Translations under genes and position numbers: made by a program
Notes under the pieces: model-generated
Databases searched by the model: none
What the model was told of the DNA's origin: nothing
The model's input: the letters and a program-made list of their open reading frames with translations, nothing else
Shown: positions 52,574 to 63,993 of the stretch, one piece after another
Numbering within the stretch: position 1 is the stretch's first letter
Layout of the letters: every line of letters begins with the position of its first letter
Assembly: GCA_024220505.1 (NCBI GenBank)
Contig: JAKZZE010000006.1
Span: 1,054,001-1,118,000 of the forward strand
Length of the DNA: 64,000 nt
Direction of reading: 5' to 3'
DNA from: Rhizopus arrhizus
Lineage: Eukaryota; Mucoromycota; Mucoromycetes; Mucorales; Rhizopodaceae

Positions 52574-54211
52574 CAGTAGGTCAAAAATTGCTGCAAGGAA
52601 TCCATTTTTCTCAGTTTTTGTAGCGTACATCCTGTCACAATGGTACAAACTGCTTCTGTTTCTACATAGTAGATTTTCTACATGTCTTGAAAAATCCGAA
52701 AGAGTTTAAGCCCTCTCGGATAAGTATTGAAGGAAGTATGAGGTGCGCAATTTGAAAATTTGAAAAAACGAAAATTTGAACGAAATGAATTTATTTATTA
52801 ATATTTAGTTGATCCTCCTTTTCTATTAATAACCTCTTGAATTCTTGCTGGCATGCTATCGATATACCTTTGGCAAAGTTCTTTATCAAATTCATTCCAT
52901 GCTTTTTCTACTCGTTCCCAAAGATCATCCGTATTCTTTGCTCTACGTTCGTAACAGCTGAGCTTTAACTTCAGTTGATGCCATACATGTTCTATTGGAT
53001 TTAAGTCCGGACTCTGAGCTGGCCAATCGCTAATATAGCGCACTTGATGATTATTTAACCAGGCTATTGTGGATTTTGCCTTGTGCTTTGGATCATTATC
53101 ATGCTGAAAGTAAATGTTGGACCAGTTGAAATTGTAGTACTCCATAGTATCACGAAGTGTAGTGTCTAATATATGCTGATAAACATCCGCGTTCATGTTC
53201 CCATCGTAAATTTGACAAGCATATCCTGGTCCTTCAGATGTTATGCAGCCCCACATCATCAACTTGCCGCCTCCATGCTTGACTGTAAACTCTAGATGAT
53301 GCGGTTGAAGAGGATCACTTGGTCTTTTCCAATAATACTTACAACCATCAGAGCCCCATACGTTGATCTTGGTTTCATCAGAAAAGACGACTTTTCGCCA
53401 TTCTTCCACTGTCCAATCCTGGTGCTTCTTGGCCCATTCTAATCGATGCTGCATATGAGCTTTTGTCAGAAACGGCTTCTTTTTTTTTATTGAAGAATGG
53501 AACTCCATTGATTTCAGGACGTTAATTGCTGACTGGTATGAGATAGCATAGCCAAGTTGAACCAGCTCCCGGTGTACCTCTTTGGCAGTCTTTAGAACCC
53601 CTTCAATGACTTTTCTTTTGATTAGCCGTTTCGTCACTTTGGAGACTAATGTAGGTCTACCACCTGTGTTTATTGTCCTATTTGAAAACAACCGCCTAGG
53701 GTATCTACTAACAGTTGATTCATGTACTCCAACCTCCTTAGCAATATCGTACGTTGATGTGGATCCAGTTAATGCTTGCTTGAGATCGTTTACTTTTTCT
53801 TCTGGCAGTCGTTTAGGCATGCGATTGGTAATAAGGTAAAAAAGAGAAATAATTTAGATAAGAAAATTTAAAATTTAGAATAAAGGAATTGTAAGCGCTT
53901 TTATATACTGGCAACATTCTAATCATGTCAAGAATGTGAAAAATTATGATAACAACCGGTTGGGTCGTATTAAAATTTGTTATTCCAAACATATGTAAAC
54001 AAGTAAAAAATGCCGGATGTTTATAAAATTCCCTTTAACAATATCAAATTCCACCAATAACTATTGCCCATATCAGATAATCGACGAATAAATGCCCCTT
54101 CTAGTGAGGTACAAATAATCAATGTTTGAGATAGTTTCATGCAGTATCCATAGACAACCAGCTGTAAAACCGGTATTTTGCAATTCCTTGCAGCAATTTT
54201 TTGACCTACTG
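52574..54211 (-). mobile_element. Intact Tc1/mariner element M2
   Basis: The element starts CAGTAGGTCAAAAATTGCTG and ends with the inverse, giving terminal repeats of about 28 bp. It is flanked by TA at 52572-52573 and 54212-54213 and is 1638 bp long. Its transposase gene is uninterrupted. It is the only complete mariner copy in the window. Confidence 0.93.
52798..53820 (-). CDS. Tc1-like transposase of M2 (340 aa)
   Basis: The start MPKRLPEEKV is followed by a helix-turn-helix (YDIAKEVGVHESTVSRY) and a GRP-like hinge (GGRPTLVSK). The catalytic motifs are FSDETKINVWGSDG, QHDNDPKHKAK and NPIEHVWHQLK. The second Asp and the Glu are separated by 35 residues (DD35E), against DD34E in M1 and M4. 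The C-terminus RKGGSTKY is complete. No stop or frameshift is visible, so it may be active and could mobilise related copies. Confidence 0.95.
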   Translation of the reverse strand: MPKRLPEEKVNDLKQALTGSTSTYDIAKEVGVHESTVSRYPRRLFSNRTINTGGRPTLVSKVTKRLIKRKVIEGVLKTAKEVHRELVQLGYAISYQSAINVLKSMEFHSSIKKKKPFLTKAHMQHRLEWAKKHQDWTVEEWRKVVFSDETKINVWGSDGCKYYWKRPSDPLQPHHLEFTVKHGGGKLMMWGCITSEGPGYACQIYDGNMNADVYQHILDTTLRDTMEYYNFNWSNIYFQHDNDPKHKAKSTIAWLNNHQVRYISDWPAQSPDLNPIEHVWHQLKLKLSCYERRAKNTDDLWERVEKAWNEFDKELCQRYIDSMPARIQEVINRKGGSTKY

Positions 54212-54347
54212 TAAATACCTGCCTTCAATTAGAATAATTTTTAATTTAACTTAAACTGAAATAAAGATCAGTCTCAAAAAGTACCAAAACTGTTTCTTGA
54301 TCTTTGTTTCTACCTTTTTCTTAATAACTATTACCATTATACAACAC
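54212..54347 (+). repeat. LTR 3' part, R5 family
   Basis: These 136 bases, ending ACCATTATACAACA, match the 3' end of the R5 LTR (inverse of 62424-62553) with few differences. The upstream part of that LTR is missing. The fragment abuts the truncated transposase of M3. Confidence 0.8.
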
Positions 54348-54938
54348 CCCGTACCAGCTAATACAGCTCCAAACCATAAGTGAGCCTCCACCATGTTTTA
54401 CGGTTTGCTTTACATGCCTTCTTCTAAGCTTCTCATTTGGTTTCTTCCAAGCATAAAGCTTACCATCCGATCCAAAACGATTAACTTTAGTCTCATCAGA
54501 CCAAATCACGCGTTTCCAGTCTTCTATGGTCCAGTCAACGTGATTAAGAGCCCAGTCTAATCGCTTTCGTCTGTTTACTTCACTGAGCAATGGTTTTTGA
54601 GGCTTCACAAAAGAGGTTAAACCAGACCTACGCAACGATCTTCGAACTGTTTCAGCTGATACAATCTTTTGCAAGTCATTCTCAAGTGTGTTTCTGGCTT
54701 CTACTGCATTCTCTTGACCTTTAACAGTTACCAATCGGACTAAATACTGATCATCCCTGCTGCTGAGTAACTTGGGGCGACCTGCTTTAATGCTCTATAC
54801 TTCGTTTTTTATTGTTTTTCGAACATTCTGAACAGTTCCACGGCTTGCTCCAGTTATTTTTACTGTTTTTGATATAGAGTATCCGCTTTTTAAGCAGCTG
54901 ATGATACGACTACGGAGATCTTCACTGATAGGTTGCAT
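54348..54938 (-). pseudogene. Tc1-like transposase of M3, 5' part
   Basis: The frame starts MQPISEDLRSR at 54938, has a helix-turn-helix (SKTVKITGASRGTVQNV), an in-frame stop near 54797, and then the first catalytic block VIWSDETKVNRFGSDG. It ends at SCISWYG, where the LTR fragment begins. The second Asp and the Glu are missing. Confidence 0.9.
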
Positions 54939-55325
54939 ATTGGACGTTGGTACACTTTTATATAGCAGTTAGCTCCTGTAGATGTAAGTAAAATGGCAAA
55001 AAAGGAAAGAAAAACATACTTTGAGCATTGAAGAATAAAAAAAAAATCTTTTCTGGTGGCTTACGCGCTGTGACGAGCAAGATTATAAGCTGATATTGAA
55101 ATGTTTGAAACGGTCCCAAAATTGTACAAGTGTAGTCGGAATTTGTAAACGGTCATAACTCCATCAAAACTGATTTTATCGCCGACTAAATAATATTAGC
55201 AAAACGCCAAGAAGCTATACTTTCGAATGATGTATAACATGCTGTAGCTTATTTATCATTTTAGTGTCGATAAATCCTACTGAAGCAAAAAATGCAAAAC
55301 ACTTGTACAATTTTGTGAGCCACTG
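54348..55325 (-). mobile_element. Tc1/mariner element M3, truncated
   Basis: The right end reads ...GAGCCACTG at 55325 before TA. An inner inverted copy of the end motif (CAAAATTGTACAAGTG near 55117) lies about 200 bp inside, the same layout as in M1 and M4. Sequence near 55215-55290 resembles the M1 terminal repeat (CTTTCGAATG-TGTATA). The left part is lost at the LTR junction. Confidence 0.82.
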
Positions 55326-55327
55326 TA

Positions 55328-56168
55328 CGCCTAACATACAATAGGTTTTCTGGAGGCACATAGGGCTCATCTTCATCAGTAAAATACTGATTATATTGTC
55401 GTTCTTCGTTGTTGTCAGTGAAATTTGGAATTTCGACATCGTCACCACGAGCTTCCTGATTTCTTCTTCGGCCTTCTTCTAAAATTTCTCTTTCATAATC
55501 ATCTAGTAGATAGTAATATATTTAAAAATGCGGATATAGCACTTTTTTCAATAAATAAATTTGATCTTACCAAGCTCTTCCCTATTTGTGGTGTTTTCGT
55601 AAAATTCAGGTCCATTTGAGAATTCTTGATTCATCGATAGGCTTACATAAAAATATCCTTCTTTAACACCCTCATTTAATAGTAGAGGGGCAACTTGAGG
55701 ATGGACCAAATCTTTTAATCTTTCTGGAACAAGTGAGATACCTGGTATGATTGTCAAAGCAAGTGCCTGCATATGGAAGTTTTCTTCCACAACCCTACCC
55801 AAAAACGCTCTTACGGTTGGCTGCTGCTTCATTACGCCTGTTGCAAATAGTATTAAGGGATCTTTTCTTTCACTTGTTCTAGAGATATCCCATTCGCTAT
55901 CATATCCACAAATCATCTCTTGAACTAAATTCACATTAGCAATGACTTTTACACTATAGTTGCTATAAAGAAATCTTTTATGAGCTTCTTGGAAACAACT
56001 GAAATTTATTGATTCAATCTGAATTAATTTATCCCATAAACAACTTTCATTTAACCTACGCCTTATAAGGTTCGTAAAGTGAAATATCCTTTATCATTAT
56101 TTCGATCAAACTCAATTGAATGAGGGAAAAATACACCGACAAATGTAGAAGTTATAACAGATTGCATT
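55328..56168 (-). pseudogene. Decayed gene of unknown family, interrupted by M3
   Basis: The reading starts MQSVITSTFVGVFF at 56168, shifts frame near 56070, and continues through EMICGYDSEWDISRT and LTIIPGISLVPERLKDL to an intron (55570-55503, GT/AG). A second exon, acidic and Glu/Arg-rich, runs into the TA of M3 at 55326-55327. Two exons with a clean intron support a real former gene. I do not recognise the family. It may belong to another large transposon, because a Helitron remnant lies nearby. Confidence 0.55.
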
Positions 56169-56432
56169 TTTTTGTGTTTCTTTAAATGTTAATTGTAATG
56201 GTGTCTTTAACTTTTTCAATATAGGATTTATATTCTAAATGCGCTAAAAAAAAAAGAAACAATATATGTTGAATGAACAGGCTTATGATGGACTATATTT
56301 TTTCTTATCCTACTCTCTTAGTAAGAACGTAAGCATTTTTTTATTTACGTAAACTGATCAATATAAATAAACATTTTTTTTTGTGGCGCAAATGTACTAC
56401 AATCTATGAGGTAGTTTGAGAGCTTTACTCTT
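56169..56432. other. Short non-coding stretch
   Basis: AT-rich sequence between the decayed gene and a solo LTR. I see nothing recognisable in it. Confidence 0.4.
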
Positions 56433-56828
56433 TGTGATATTTAGGGTTTATAATATAAAAAAGTACTAAGTCAATCAACAAATATAAAAATAAGTGAGAC
56501 TCAAAGTAGATTGTCCTTTATTCAAGTTAAAAATATGAGGGTATTTATACTTTTCTATCCACGGCTAAATAATAGTATTCACAGTATATGATTATTGATT
56601 ATTAATCGATATTAGACGATGCGTTAATTACATGATTGGTATTGTTTAACATCTTTTATCAAGAAGTAATTATTAATTCTGATTCAGGAACTTGTTAGAA
56701 TATTCTGGAGTGGATCGGGATATAATTTTATTTGACGTGGCATAATACAATGTCCGATATTCCTAATTTGGATGATCATTGTTCGTAGTAATTTACAGTA
56801 TTACTTTATTATATGTGTAAATACCACA
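56433..56828 (-). mobile_element. Solo LTR, separate family (396 bp)
   Basis: The ends are TGTGATATTT and AAATACCACA, inverse of each other with one mismatch. The flanks are CTCTT at 56428-56432 and 56829-56833. On the minus strand TATAAATACCC followed by AATAAAGG gives the usual LTR promoter and polyadenylation order. No internal sequence remains. Confidence 0.85.
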
Positions 56829-58174
56829 CTCTTGAAACAGTACCACAAAAAGGCTAATATAATTAATTAAGTATGATATTTAATATTTCTAACTAATATA
56901 TTTTATACGAGAATTTGTGTTAGGACGATGACAAAAGTGGCGAAACCTTTTTTTTTGCTATTTACAAAGCTGACTGACTAAAAGGTTTGTAATTTTATAA
57001 TATGCTAAGAAAAAATGGGTTTTCTTACATAAATAGATACTTTTTCATTTCATATTCAATGCTAAAAAGAATTCAATCAAAAATATGTAGGGCAGACCTG
57101 TTAATATCAAGATTTTTGTTTTCGAAGGGTGGTGGGGAGAGAGGCTTTGAACTTAAATATGGTGGTACCCTTATAGTGCTACTATGTCATCTTTCCTTTT
57201 CTTAACCGTGAATTATTGAAATAAATTGGGAATCAATAAACGTAAATACATCATAATCAACTGTGTTTGTTCATCCCATCCCTATCAATTACTTTGAACT
57301 CACCTATAGCCAAACACCGAGGGACGTATTTTATAAGTGATACACTCAAAAGGAAAATAGGTGAAATGATTGAAAATTGAAATATTATTTTTCGCTATGG
57401 CTGCTCGAGTTTTTGTCAGACTGATTGCTTTCGGATATAAAACAATGAGTTTGATAGTTTTTGCATTCCATAAGTCAATTAATAGTATTAATTTGAGGCT
57501 TTTGTTGTTGTTTATCTAAAAAATTATTGACATTATCTTGCACATTTCTTTTGTATTTAAAAATCATTACTTATAAACTGGATCACAAACCTCTATTTCT
57601 GCCTAAATAGTAGCTCAAATGTAACCAGAAAAATTTGTATTGTCGTTGTGTATAAAAACTGGTTTTTTCTTTTAGATGTTCTTTGTTACATGCATATCGT
57701 TTAAAGCTGGTCTTTATGTAACAACTAGACTAAGTTTGTAAAACCCAACACAGCCATAAACAAAGGCTTATTTTTCCCTTTTTCGTTCAAACTGTTAAGG
57801 ATAGGATTGTATTGTGTTCTAACTAGTCAAACTTATACCGCTAGAAAACAATATCAGAAACTTTTCTCATCATGGTTAAAAAAAGCTTTACTGATTTATT
57901 TGATCAGAAACCATTTTAAAACATAAAAGTAATCATAATAAAAAACAGCAAATTGATATATAAAAGATATTGTTTATTTGGGTGTTCAAACATCCCCGTT
58001 CTCCAATTTCTTTTTCAATCCTTATCGAAATCGACTGTTAATCACTGATCACAAATACTTGATCACCGACGCGGCTTGAAACATAAACTTTTTGTTGTTA
58101 TTAGTATAAATATAGCAAGAAATATTGACTTTTGCGCTATTTTGTATATAGTATTAAAAAAAAAAGATTCTGGG
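56829..58174. other. Non-coding stretch with no recognised feature
   Basis: AT-rich sequence. The open frame at 57002-57205 has no domain or partner exons. I see no RNA gene, repeat array or transposon end. Confidence 0.4.
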
Positions 58175-59070
58175 TGAAGTAACCGATGCGATTATTACTA
58201 GTTCACCTCTGTTCCGCATCAATTCCAGATCCGTATCTCTTGAATCTAAGTGCATTGATTCTGGCTCAAGAGTAAAACTCTATACTTCCCATCCTGCCCT
58301 GATGTATTACTTTATAAGATTTGCTGACACAGGCACTCGCCACAGCTTTGCTGGTAAAAAACCTTTGTCTTATACATCAAGTTTCATGGCTAATCAGTTT
58401 TCTATTGTAGGCTAGTTAAATGTTTCAGCATATACTTTCGATGACAGCACTAAAGCTTTTGCCAACATAAGATTAAGTGTAACTGATGTACGTCCAATTC
58501 TTCAAGTTGACGATGATGGATTGGTTATCACTACTCAAGCCAAAAAAATCAGATCTCGAGATTTCCCAAAAACCCTTAATTTTTTAAAGATGAAATTTAT
58601 TGTTTACAAGCATGTATGGGAGAACATACATAATAGCGATATAGTATTTAATAGGGGCTTAAACGTGGAGGCTTTTGCGCTTCATCTAAGTGATATGTAT
58701 GAAGATTTAGGTACTTAAACTGTTATGCAATATCTTTTATACAACTGTATATTTTTACTGACTGTTTTGGATAGTTTGATAGTTGGAAGACAGTTGATTG
58801 ATTCAGGGCTGAATCCTGTTTTTGTAGAAGAACGAATCACTCGACCTCAAAATGATCCAAACATAAACAGACCAGTACCTCGGGTTATGAAAACTATTTA
58901 CAGCTTCAGCACTGCTGTAAATAAAATGGACCGTTTATGGGATCATCCATCTTTTAGATACAATGCTCTCATCAACGATTCGTCCTCCTTTGATTCGGCT
59001 GTATTTCAAAATGATTCACATGGTGACGATAATGATACGGGCAGCCCTCATTCTTCAACAATGGACGATT

Positions 59071-59072
<2 letters not shown>
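58175..59072 (+). pseudogene. Decayed coding region of unknown family
   Basis: One frame runs from about 58175 (EVTDAIITSSPLFRI) with a single TAG near 58414 to 58718. A second part runs from 58725 to 59072 (VGRQLIDSGLNPVFVEERIT) and ends in an acidic tail just before a T run. Codon composition and long open stretches suggest former coding sequence. I do not recognise it. It may be the 5' part of the adjacent Helitron-like gene or an independent captured gene. Confidence 0.42.

Positions 59073-59105
<33 letters not shown>
59073..59105. repeat. Poly(T) tract of 33 bases
   Basis: This uninterrupted T run starts directly after the stop of the preceding decayed frame. Confidence 0.9.
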
Positions 59106-59112
<7 letters not shown>

Positions 59113-59332
59113 AAGGATGGCACAGTGATTGTTTAAGCTTTGAATATTATTTGTATATTTTACTTTAATAAGTAATGAACGAGACCTCGATTAAAAAAAC
59201 AAATAATGTTATTACCATGTAGCTCATAGTATTAATCAAGCAAAACAATAACATGATCCTTTAAGTAAATTATTTTATGAATATAAAAGAGCTTCAATTT
59301 TAGTTTTTGGAAGGTTCAAATTTATTTTTTCA

Positions 59333-60462
59333 ATGTTCTTCGCTTTTCGCTTAACTGATAATAACCTTTCTTCTTTTACCCGGGCTCAGAAAAAGCAAGT
59401 CCTTGCTTTTAAAGACTTTGTTATGCAAAAACCATCAGGTTTTTGTTGTGTTTGTCTTAAGGTGCTTTATCCTGAAGATCAATTTTTTAGAAGCATTAGT
59501 AATGTTGCTGGTTTGCCTTGTACCGAGTGAAAATTGCAGCCTATATGTAAAGCTGACGATGAAACTATGAAAATGGTTTGTAAAGCTCATCTCGTTACTG
59601 CAGAAAGTGGATTTTCCAATTTATCCATGGTTTATCCAGGTACTAAAACCTATATTTGCGACCATCATTTATGCATTACTAAATGTAAATTTCATAAATA
59701 AGTGACCTTATACCTGAAACTAAGGACTTGAACTACAGAGAAAGGTCGGTTCTGTCTCCCATAAAGTTTATGTCTCAGATAACAAGAAAGTCGACATTGT
59801 CTCACGGAAGAATTGGACATTTTGAACTCAAAGGTCCTATGTACACGACGCACACCTATGAGTTTGCCGAGATGGCCTATGGAGGTACTCTGAGCCTTTT
59901 CTTTGTTCGAGGTGACCCTGTCATGATCAGAAAACAAAAAGTAGAGGAAGCTTATAGAGCTTTACAAAGAATGCATCCTTTGCTATCTCGCTACGACATG
60001 CCCGAGCTAACATTTTCCTTGGTAAATTGCCACGTTTCCGAAAACAAAAAGCATGTCAGTATTGATAAAGGCTGGTTGAACAATGCTCTTTTTGCTAATG
60101 AGGATGTAAACCCTCAGGCAGCTGACGTGGAGTTCAAGGACCTAATAATTGGAAAAGACAACGTTGGAAAAATGATTAGATACTCTCATCCTAGCCTTCT
60201 GGCTTTAGTCTTTCCTTACATATTTACTACTTGTACTGGTCATTATTCACTGGTTCCCCAAAACACCGAGGATTTTCAAACTCGCTCTGGGATTTATGGC
60301 ATTCCCGAAAATCAAGGTGGCGTTTCCCGGGCAACAATGAATTCGGAAAGCCTTTCAGGCTATGTAAAAAGACGATTGCTCATCCAAGATACAGTTGTTG
60401 GAATAATTGTTCGGATGTTTTGCAATTTTATACGTTTTGCTTTGTATCTCTGCAGTCAGATA
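59333..60462 (+). pseudogene. Helitron Rep/helicase N-terminal remnant
   Basis: The frame has a stop near 59528, a shift near 59700, and then stays open from 59702 to the M4 junction. The first part has a Cys pair followed by LYPED (CCVCLKVLYPED), as found at the start of many Helitron proteins. The later part has YSHPSLLALVFPYIFTTCTG and SGYVKRRLLIQD, which fit the Helitron_like_N pattern (FPhLFP...hRLL). The Rep HUH motif and the helicase are not present, because the gene is cut at TA by mariner M4. No Helitron 5'-TC or 3' hairpin end was found. Confidence 0.68.
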
Positions 60463-61753
60463 CAGTGACTCCCAAAAGTGTCCCAATGTTTTGTAATTTT
60501 GTCTTTCACTGTCATTGGTGCTATTGCTGTTTGCATAAAATATGCCTTGTTGTACCTCATTTGAAAGCTACGGTAGTGTAGATGTACGTGGTACAAGTTA
60601 CATTTCAATTGATGTAACACGGGCGGAGATAAAATATACAAAACGAGCGGTGCATTGGGACACTTTTGGGAGCATAGTGAAAAAATCGGAATCTCTACAA
60701 AATATCCACCCACAACTTGCATACAATCACCAAACTGCGTATATTAGCACCGCAAGCATATCTGATGTCCAAATTATCATTTGCTGAAGTTTTAAGCTCC
60801 TACTCTGCTATAACTCGCTCATTAAATCTCAATATGAAACAAGTCCCCCAAGGTATGGTATTTCAAGCTATTTCTCTCCTTAAACAAGGTAAGTCGGTTC
60901 GGGAGGTGGAAGAATTGACGGGTTTAAGCAAGAGTACTGTTGGGAGACTCCGAAAAACCCATTGCACTGGTGTTATGAAGCCAAACAGGGGTCGACCCAA
61001 GGTGTTGTCTGCAGCCGATGAACGTTACTGTGTACGCCAGGTCACCAAAAATCGTGTTCCAAGTGCTGTGAAGGTTACCGAATGCCTTGAAAACGATATT
61101 GGAAAGAAAGTAGGTGTCGAAACAGTTCGTAGAGCCCTTCGGAAGACAGACTTAGGTGCGATTGAGAAGCCAAAGAAGCCATTACTCAGCGTGAAGAATA
61201 TCCGCAACAGACTTTCTTGGTGTATTACTCACAAGGACTGGACAATAGATGACTGGAAACGTGTTATTTGGTCAGACGAAACAAAAATCAATAGATTTAA
61301 TTCGGATGGACGCATCTGGGCATGGATTCGATCAGGAGAAAGCCTGAAATCCCATCACGTGAAGATGACCGTTAAACACGATGGAGGCAATATCATGCTG
61401 TGGAGTGCCATTACCTATGCTGGGGTTGGTTGGATGTGCAAAATCAATGGTAATATGGACAAAGAATTGTATAAAGGGATTTTGGAGGATGAACTGGACC
61501 GTACAATTGAGTATGGTGTCACTAAATTAGGCTTCGAACGTCACCAGATACTTTTCCAGCATGACAACGACGCTAAGTATACATCAAAAGTAGTAAAGGA
61601 GTATCTCCAAAAACAATTTTATGCTGTTTTACAATGGCCTGCACAATCTCCTGACTTAAACCCTATCGAAAATATGTGGTCATTGTTGAAAAGAAGACTT
61701 AATGACTATGAAACTGCACCAAAAGGCATGAACGAGCTTTATGAACGTGTGAC
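60463..61753 (+). mobile_element. Tc1/mariner element M4, right end displaced by an LTR
   Basis: The element starts CAGTGACTCCCAAAAGTGTC at 60463 after TA (60461-60462). An inverted copy of this motif (CATTGGGACACTTTTGGGAG) lies at 60652-60672, the double-site layout seen in M1 and M3. The transposase is cut at 61753 by an LTR on the minus strand. The right end of M4 should lie beyond the right edge of the window. Confidence 0.9.
60834..61753 (+). pseudogene. Tc1-like transposase of M4, C-terminus cut off
   Basis: The ATG at 60834 (MKQVPQGMVF) is preferred because the helix-turn-helix (VREVEELTGLSKSTVGRL) begins soon after; the longer frame from 60717 runs through terminal-repeat sequence. 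Motifs are RGRPKVL, IWSDETKINRFNSDG, QHDNDAKYTSK and NPIENMW, with DD34E spacing. About the last 40 residues are missing because of the LTR insertion at LYERV. Confidence 0.93.
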
Positions 61754-62423
61754 TGTCATGTTTTGACATGTCAATAAGATACAGTCTTATCATTCTGGAC
61801 TAAATCTTTACAAATGAGTTTGAATAAGAATAGAACCTGATTATTATCACTGCCCTAAACAGCCAAGTTTCACTTTCATCTCAATAGTTGATTATTAACA
61901 TCAGTCTATAAAATTTTTCTTATACATGTCAAATCATATCGGTCGTAACTATTTTTGTCATCTAATCTCAGGTCTTGCTCAACTAATATAAATAGTGTCG
62001 TATTTACCTCATTAAATACTATTATTCGTATGAGATTACTCAGATCTTATATAAGAAATAACAAGTACTGAATACATAATATTACTTATTACATATTCCT
62101 TAAAAGCTCATATACAATGTTTATATTGTTCAAGCTCAATACTAAAATTGACCTTGAACTCACTTCGGTCCCTGAATAATTTCATTTCCTATATAAAGGC
62201 GTAGTTTGATTAAATGGGTTCTCTCTCTCGTCTTGAAATCTAATAAAGAGGTTACATAGAGACTCATTCACTAGTTTTCAAGTACTATTTCCTTTCTATT
62301 TCTCACTTTATTATCTGCAAATATCTCAAATAGCCTTGAAATCTTTCTTTAATAAAAGTATTCGACTTTAGAACTATTGTTCGGTCTCGTTAATTCTTCT
62401 TTATCCTATTTTTGAATACTTAA
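61754..62423 (-). mobile_element. LTR of the R1 family, interrupted twice
   Basis: The pieces 61754-61995 and 62334-62423 are the inverse of the R1 LTR. The first interruption is a solo LTR with duplication AATAG. The second is element R5, which begins at 62424, about ten bases before the LTR would end. The missing bases and the target duplication should be found beyond R5, outside the window. Confidence 0.9.
61996..62328 (+). mobile_element. Solo LTR nested inside an R1-family LTR (333 bp)
   Basis: It starts TGTCGTATTTACC and ends AATATCTCA, flanked by AATAG at 61991-61995 and 62329-62333. It contains TATAAAGGCG and an AATAAAG signal in LTR order on the plus strand. Its family is not otherwise present in the window. 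Confidence 0.92.
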
Positions 62424-62990
62424 TGTTGTATAATGGTAATAATGATTTAGAAAAAGGTAGAAACAAAGATCAAGAAACAGTTTGAATACTTTTGAGACTG
62501 ATCTTTATTTCAGTTTAAGTTTTAGTAAAAATTATTCTAATTGAAGGTAGGTATTTATATCTTATTGAGTGAGTGGCTTGATATCTTCTATTGTAAGCGT
62601 TCTTCTAATATTCAGGTACTTTAGCAAGTGTCATCTATAATTATGATTATGAAAACTTTTCATTTGTTCTTTTGTATATCTGTCATAGATTATCTTTTAT
62701 TCTGGGAATTCCTCACTGATTTGGATAACGTTATTTTACGCGTTATTTCAATTATGTGAAAGATTAGCAATATTCCTGATATTGGATTGGATCTTGTTAT
62801 TTTAGTTGATACTTCTTCTTATCAAAGAACTCTTATTAATACAAAACATATTCTAAAAGAAGTTGTTTAATTGGAATTGATTGTATGATCTTATTTAAAT
62901 AAACTTATATTTTTATTTTATTTAATTATGATCTTGTATTAAGACTTATGTTTATCAATGTCTACTACGATCAGTTGCTGTTCTACAACA
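62424..62990 (-). repeat. 3' LTR of R5 (567 bp)
   Basis: On the minus strand it runs from TGTTGTAGAACAG to ACCATTATACAACA and has TATAAATACC about 140 bases before its end. The last 136 bases are also found at 54212-54347. Confidence 0.85.
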
Positions 62991-63010
62991 TAATCCCCTC
63001 CCAGGTATGA

Positions 63011-63993
63011 TCAATACCGTTTAGATCTTTTAGGTTTACCTTGGCTCTTATTCTTCTCATTAATTGTTGTGGAAGAGTAGCTGGTTTCTTTTAAGTCTGT
63101 TAGTATTTTACGTTTACTTGACTGAGGATTAGATTCCTTATTTGTATTATTTGACTTTTCTTTTTTATCAAGAATTTTATATTTTGTTTTAATGTCTTCA
63201 GGGACAATACCAATTCTTTGCCAATATTCAGTTATGAATTTAAGATCTGCAAAGTGAGATGCAGGTTCCCAGGTATCTTCACTCTCATCATAACCTTTCC
63301 ATCTACACTTATAAATATATTTTCCTTTAACTTTTTTATGTGTTAAGATGGCTTCAACTTGATAGAATTTATTTGAGGATATTACTTCATCCTGTGATAT
63401 CATCTTGAGTGCAGATGGTGGGTAGTTTTTAGGTAATAAATCTCCCTTTTCATCTTCAAGCACATATGATCCACCTTGGGTGATCCTTTTAACTTTATAA
63501 GGTCCCTCATATGGAGCATCAAGCTTATTTGTTTTATAATTTACTGTTACCATTACATAACTATTTTCGGGGATTGATACAAGTTTATGTGACGCATCAA
63601 ATTTTTCCTTTTGTTTGTTTGTTATTATTTTTGTTCTTTCATATATAGCAGGAAATACAATTTCTGTCATCTTTTTATATTTTTTAAAAGTTCTGTATTT
63701 AATTCTTCCTTAGTTGCTTCATCTTTTTCCTGACTGAAGTCTTCAAAGTCATTTGGATTACGGCCGAACATTAAAGTGAAGGGTGGCGTCTTAGTACGTT
63801 CATTATATTTGCTATTTAGGTAGAGTTGTGTAGAAGGAACATATAAATCCCAGTCTGCTTTAGCACCTTCGACTTGTTTCTTTATGGCTTTTACAGCACT
63901 TTGTACCCAACGTTCACTTACACCATTAGCTCTGGGATGGTAACTAGATATGAGTCTATGATCATAACCAGCATTTTCAGCAAGTAATTGCAT
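63011..63993 (-). pseudogene. pol: R5 pol, integrase C-terminal half and chromodomain
   Basis: Two frames cover it: 63993-63667 with YHPRANGVSERWV (integrase Glu region), and 63670-63011 with the GPY-like YEGPYKVKRITQGGSYVL and a chromodomain (CRWKGYDESEDTWEPASH). They are joined by a frameshift in a T-rich run near 63675, placed by alignment with R1. The Lys/Ser-rich tail ends 20 bases before the LTR. The rest of the gene is outside the window. Confidence 0.9.

Noticed and set aside
57002..57205. 67-codon ORF in the non-coding stretch before the decayed region
   Set aside because: Low-complexity composition and no supporting context.
60466..60833. Upstream extension of the M4 transposase to 60717
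   Set aside because: The added residues are terminal-repeat sequence. The domain starts at the ATG at 60834.
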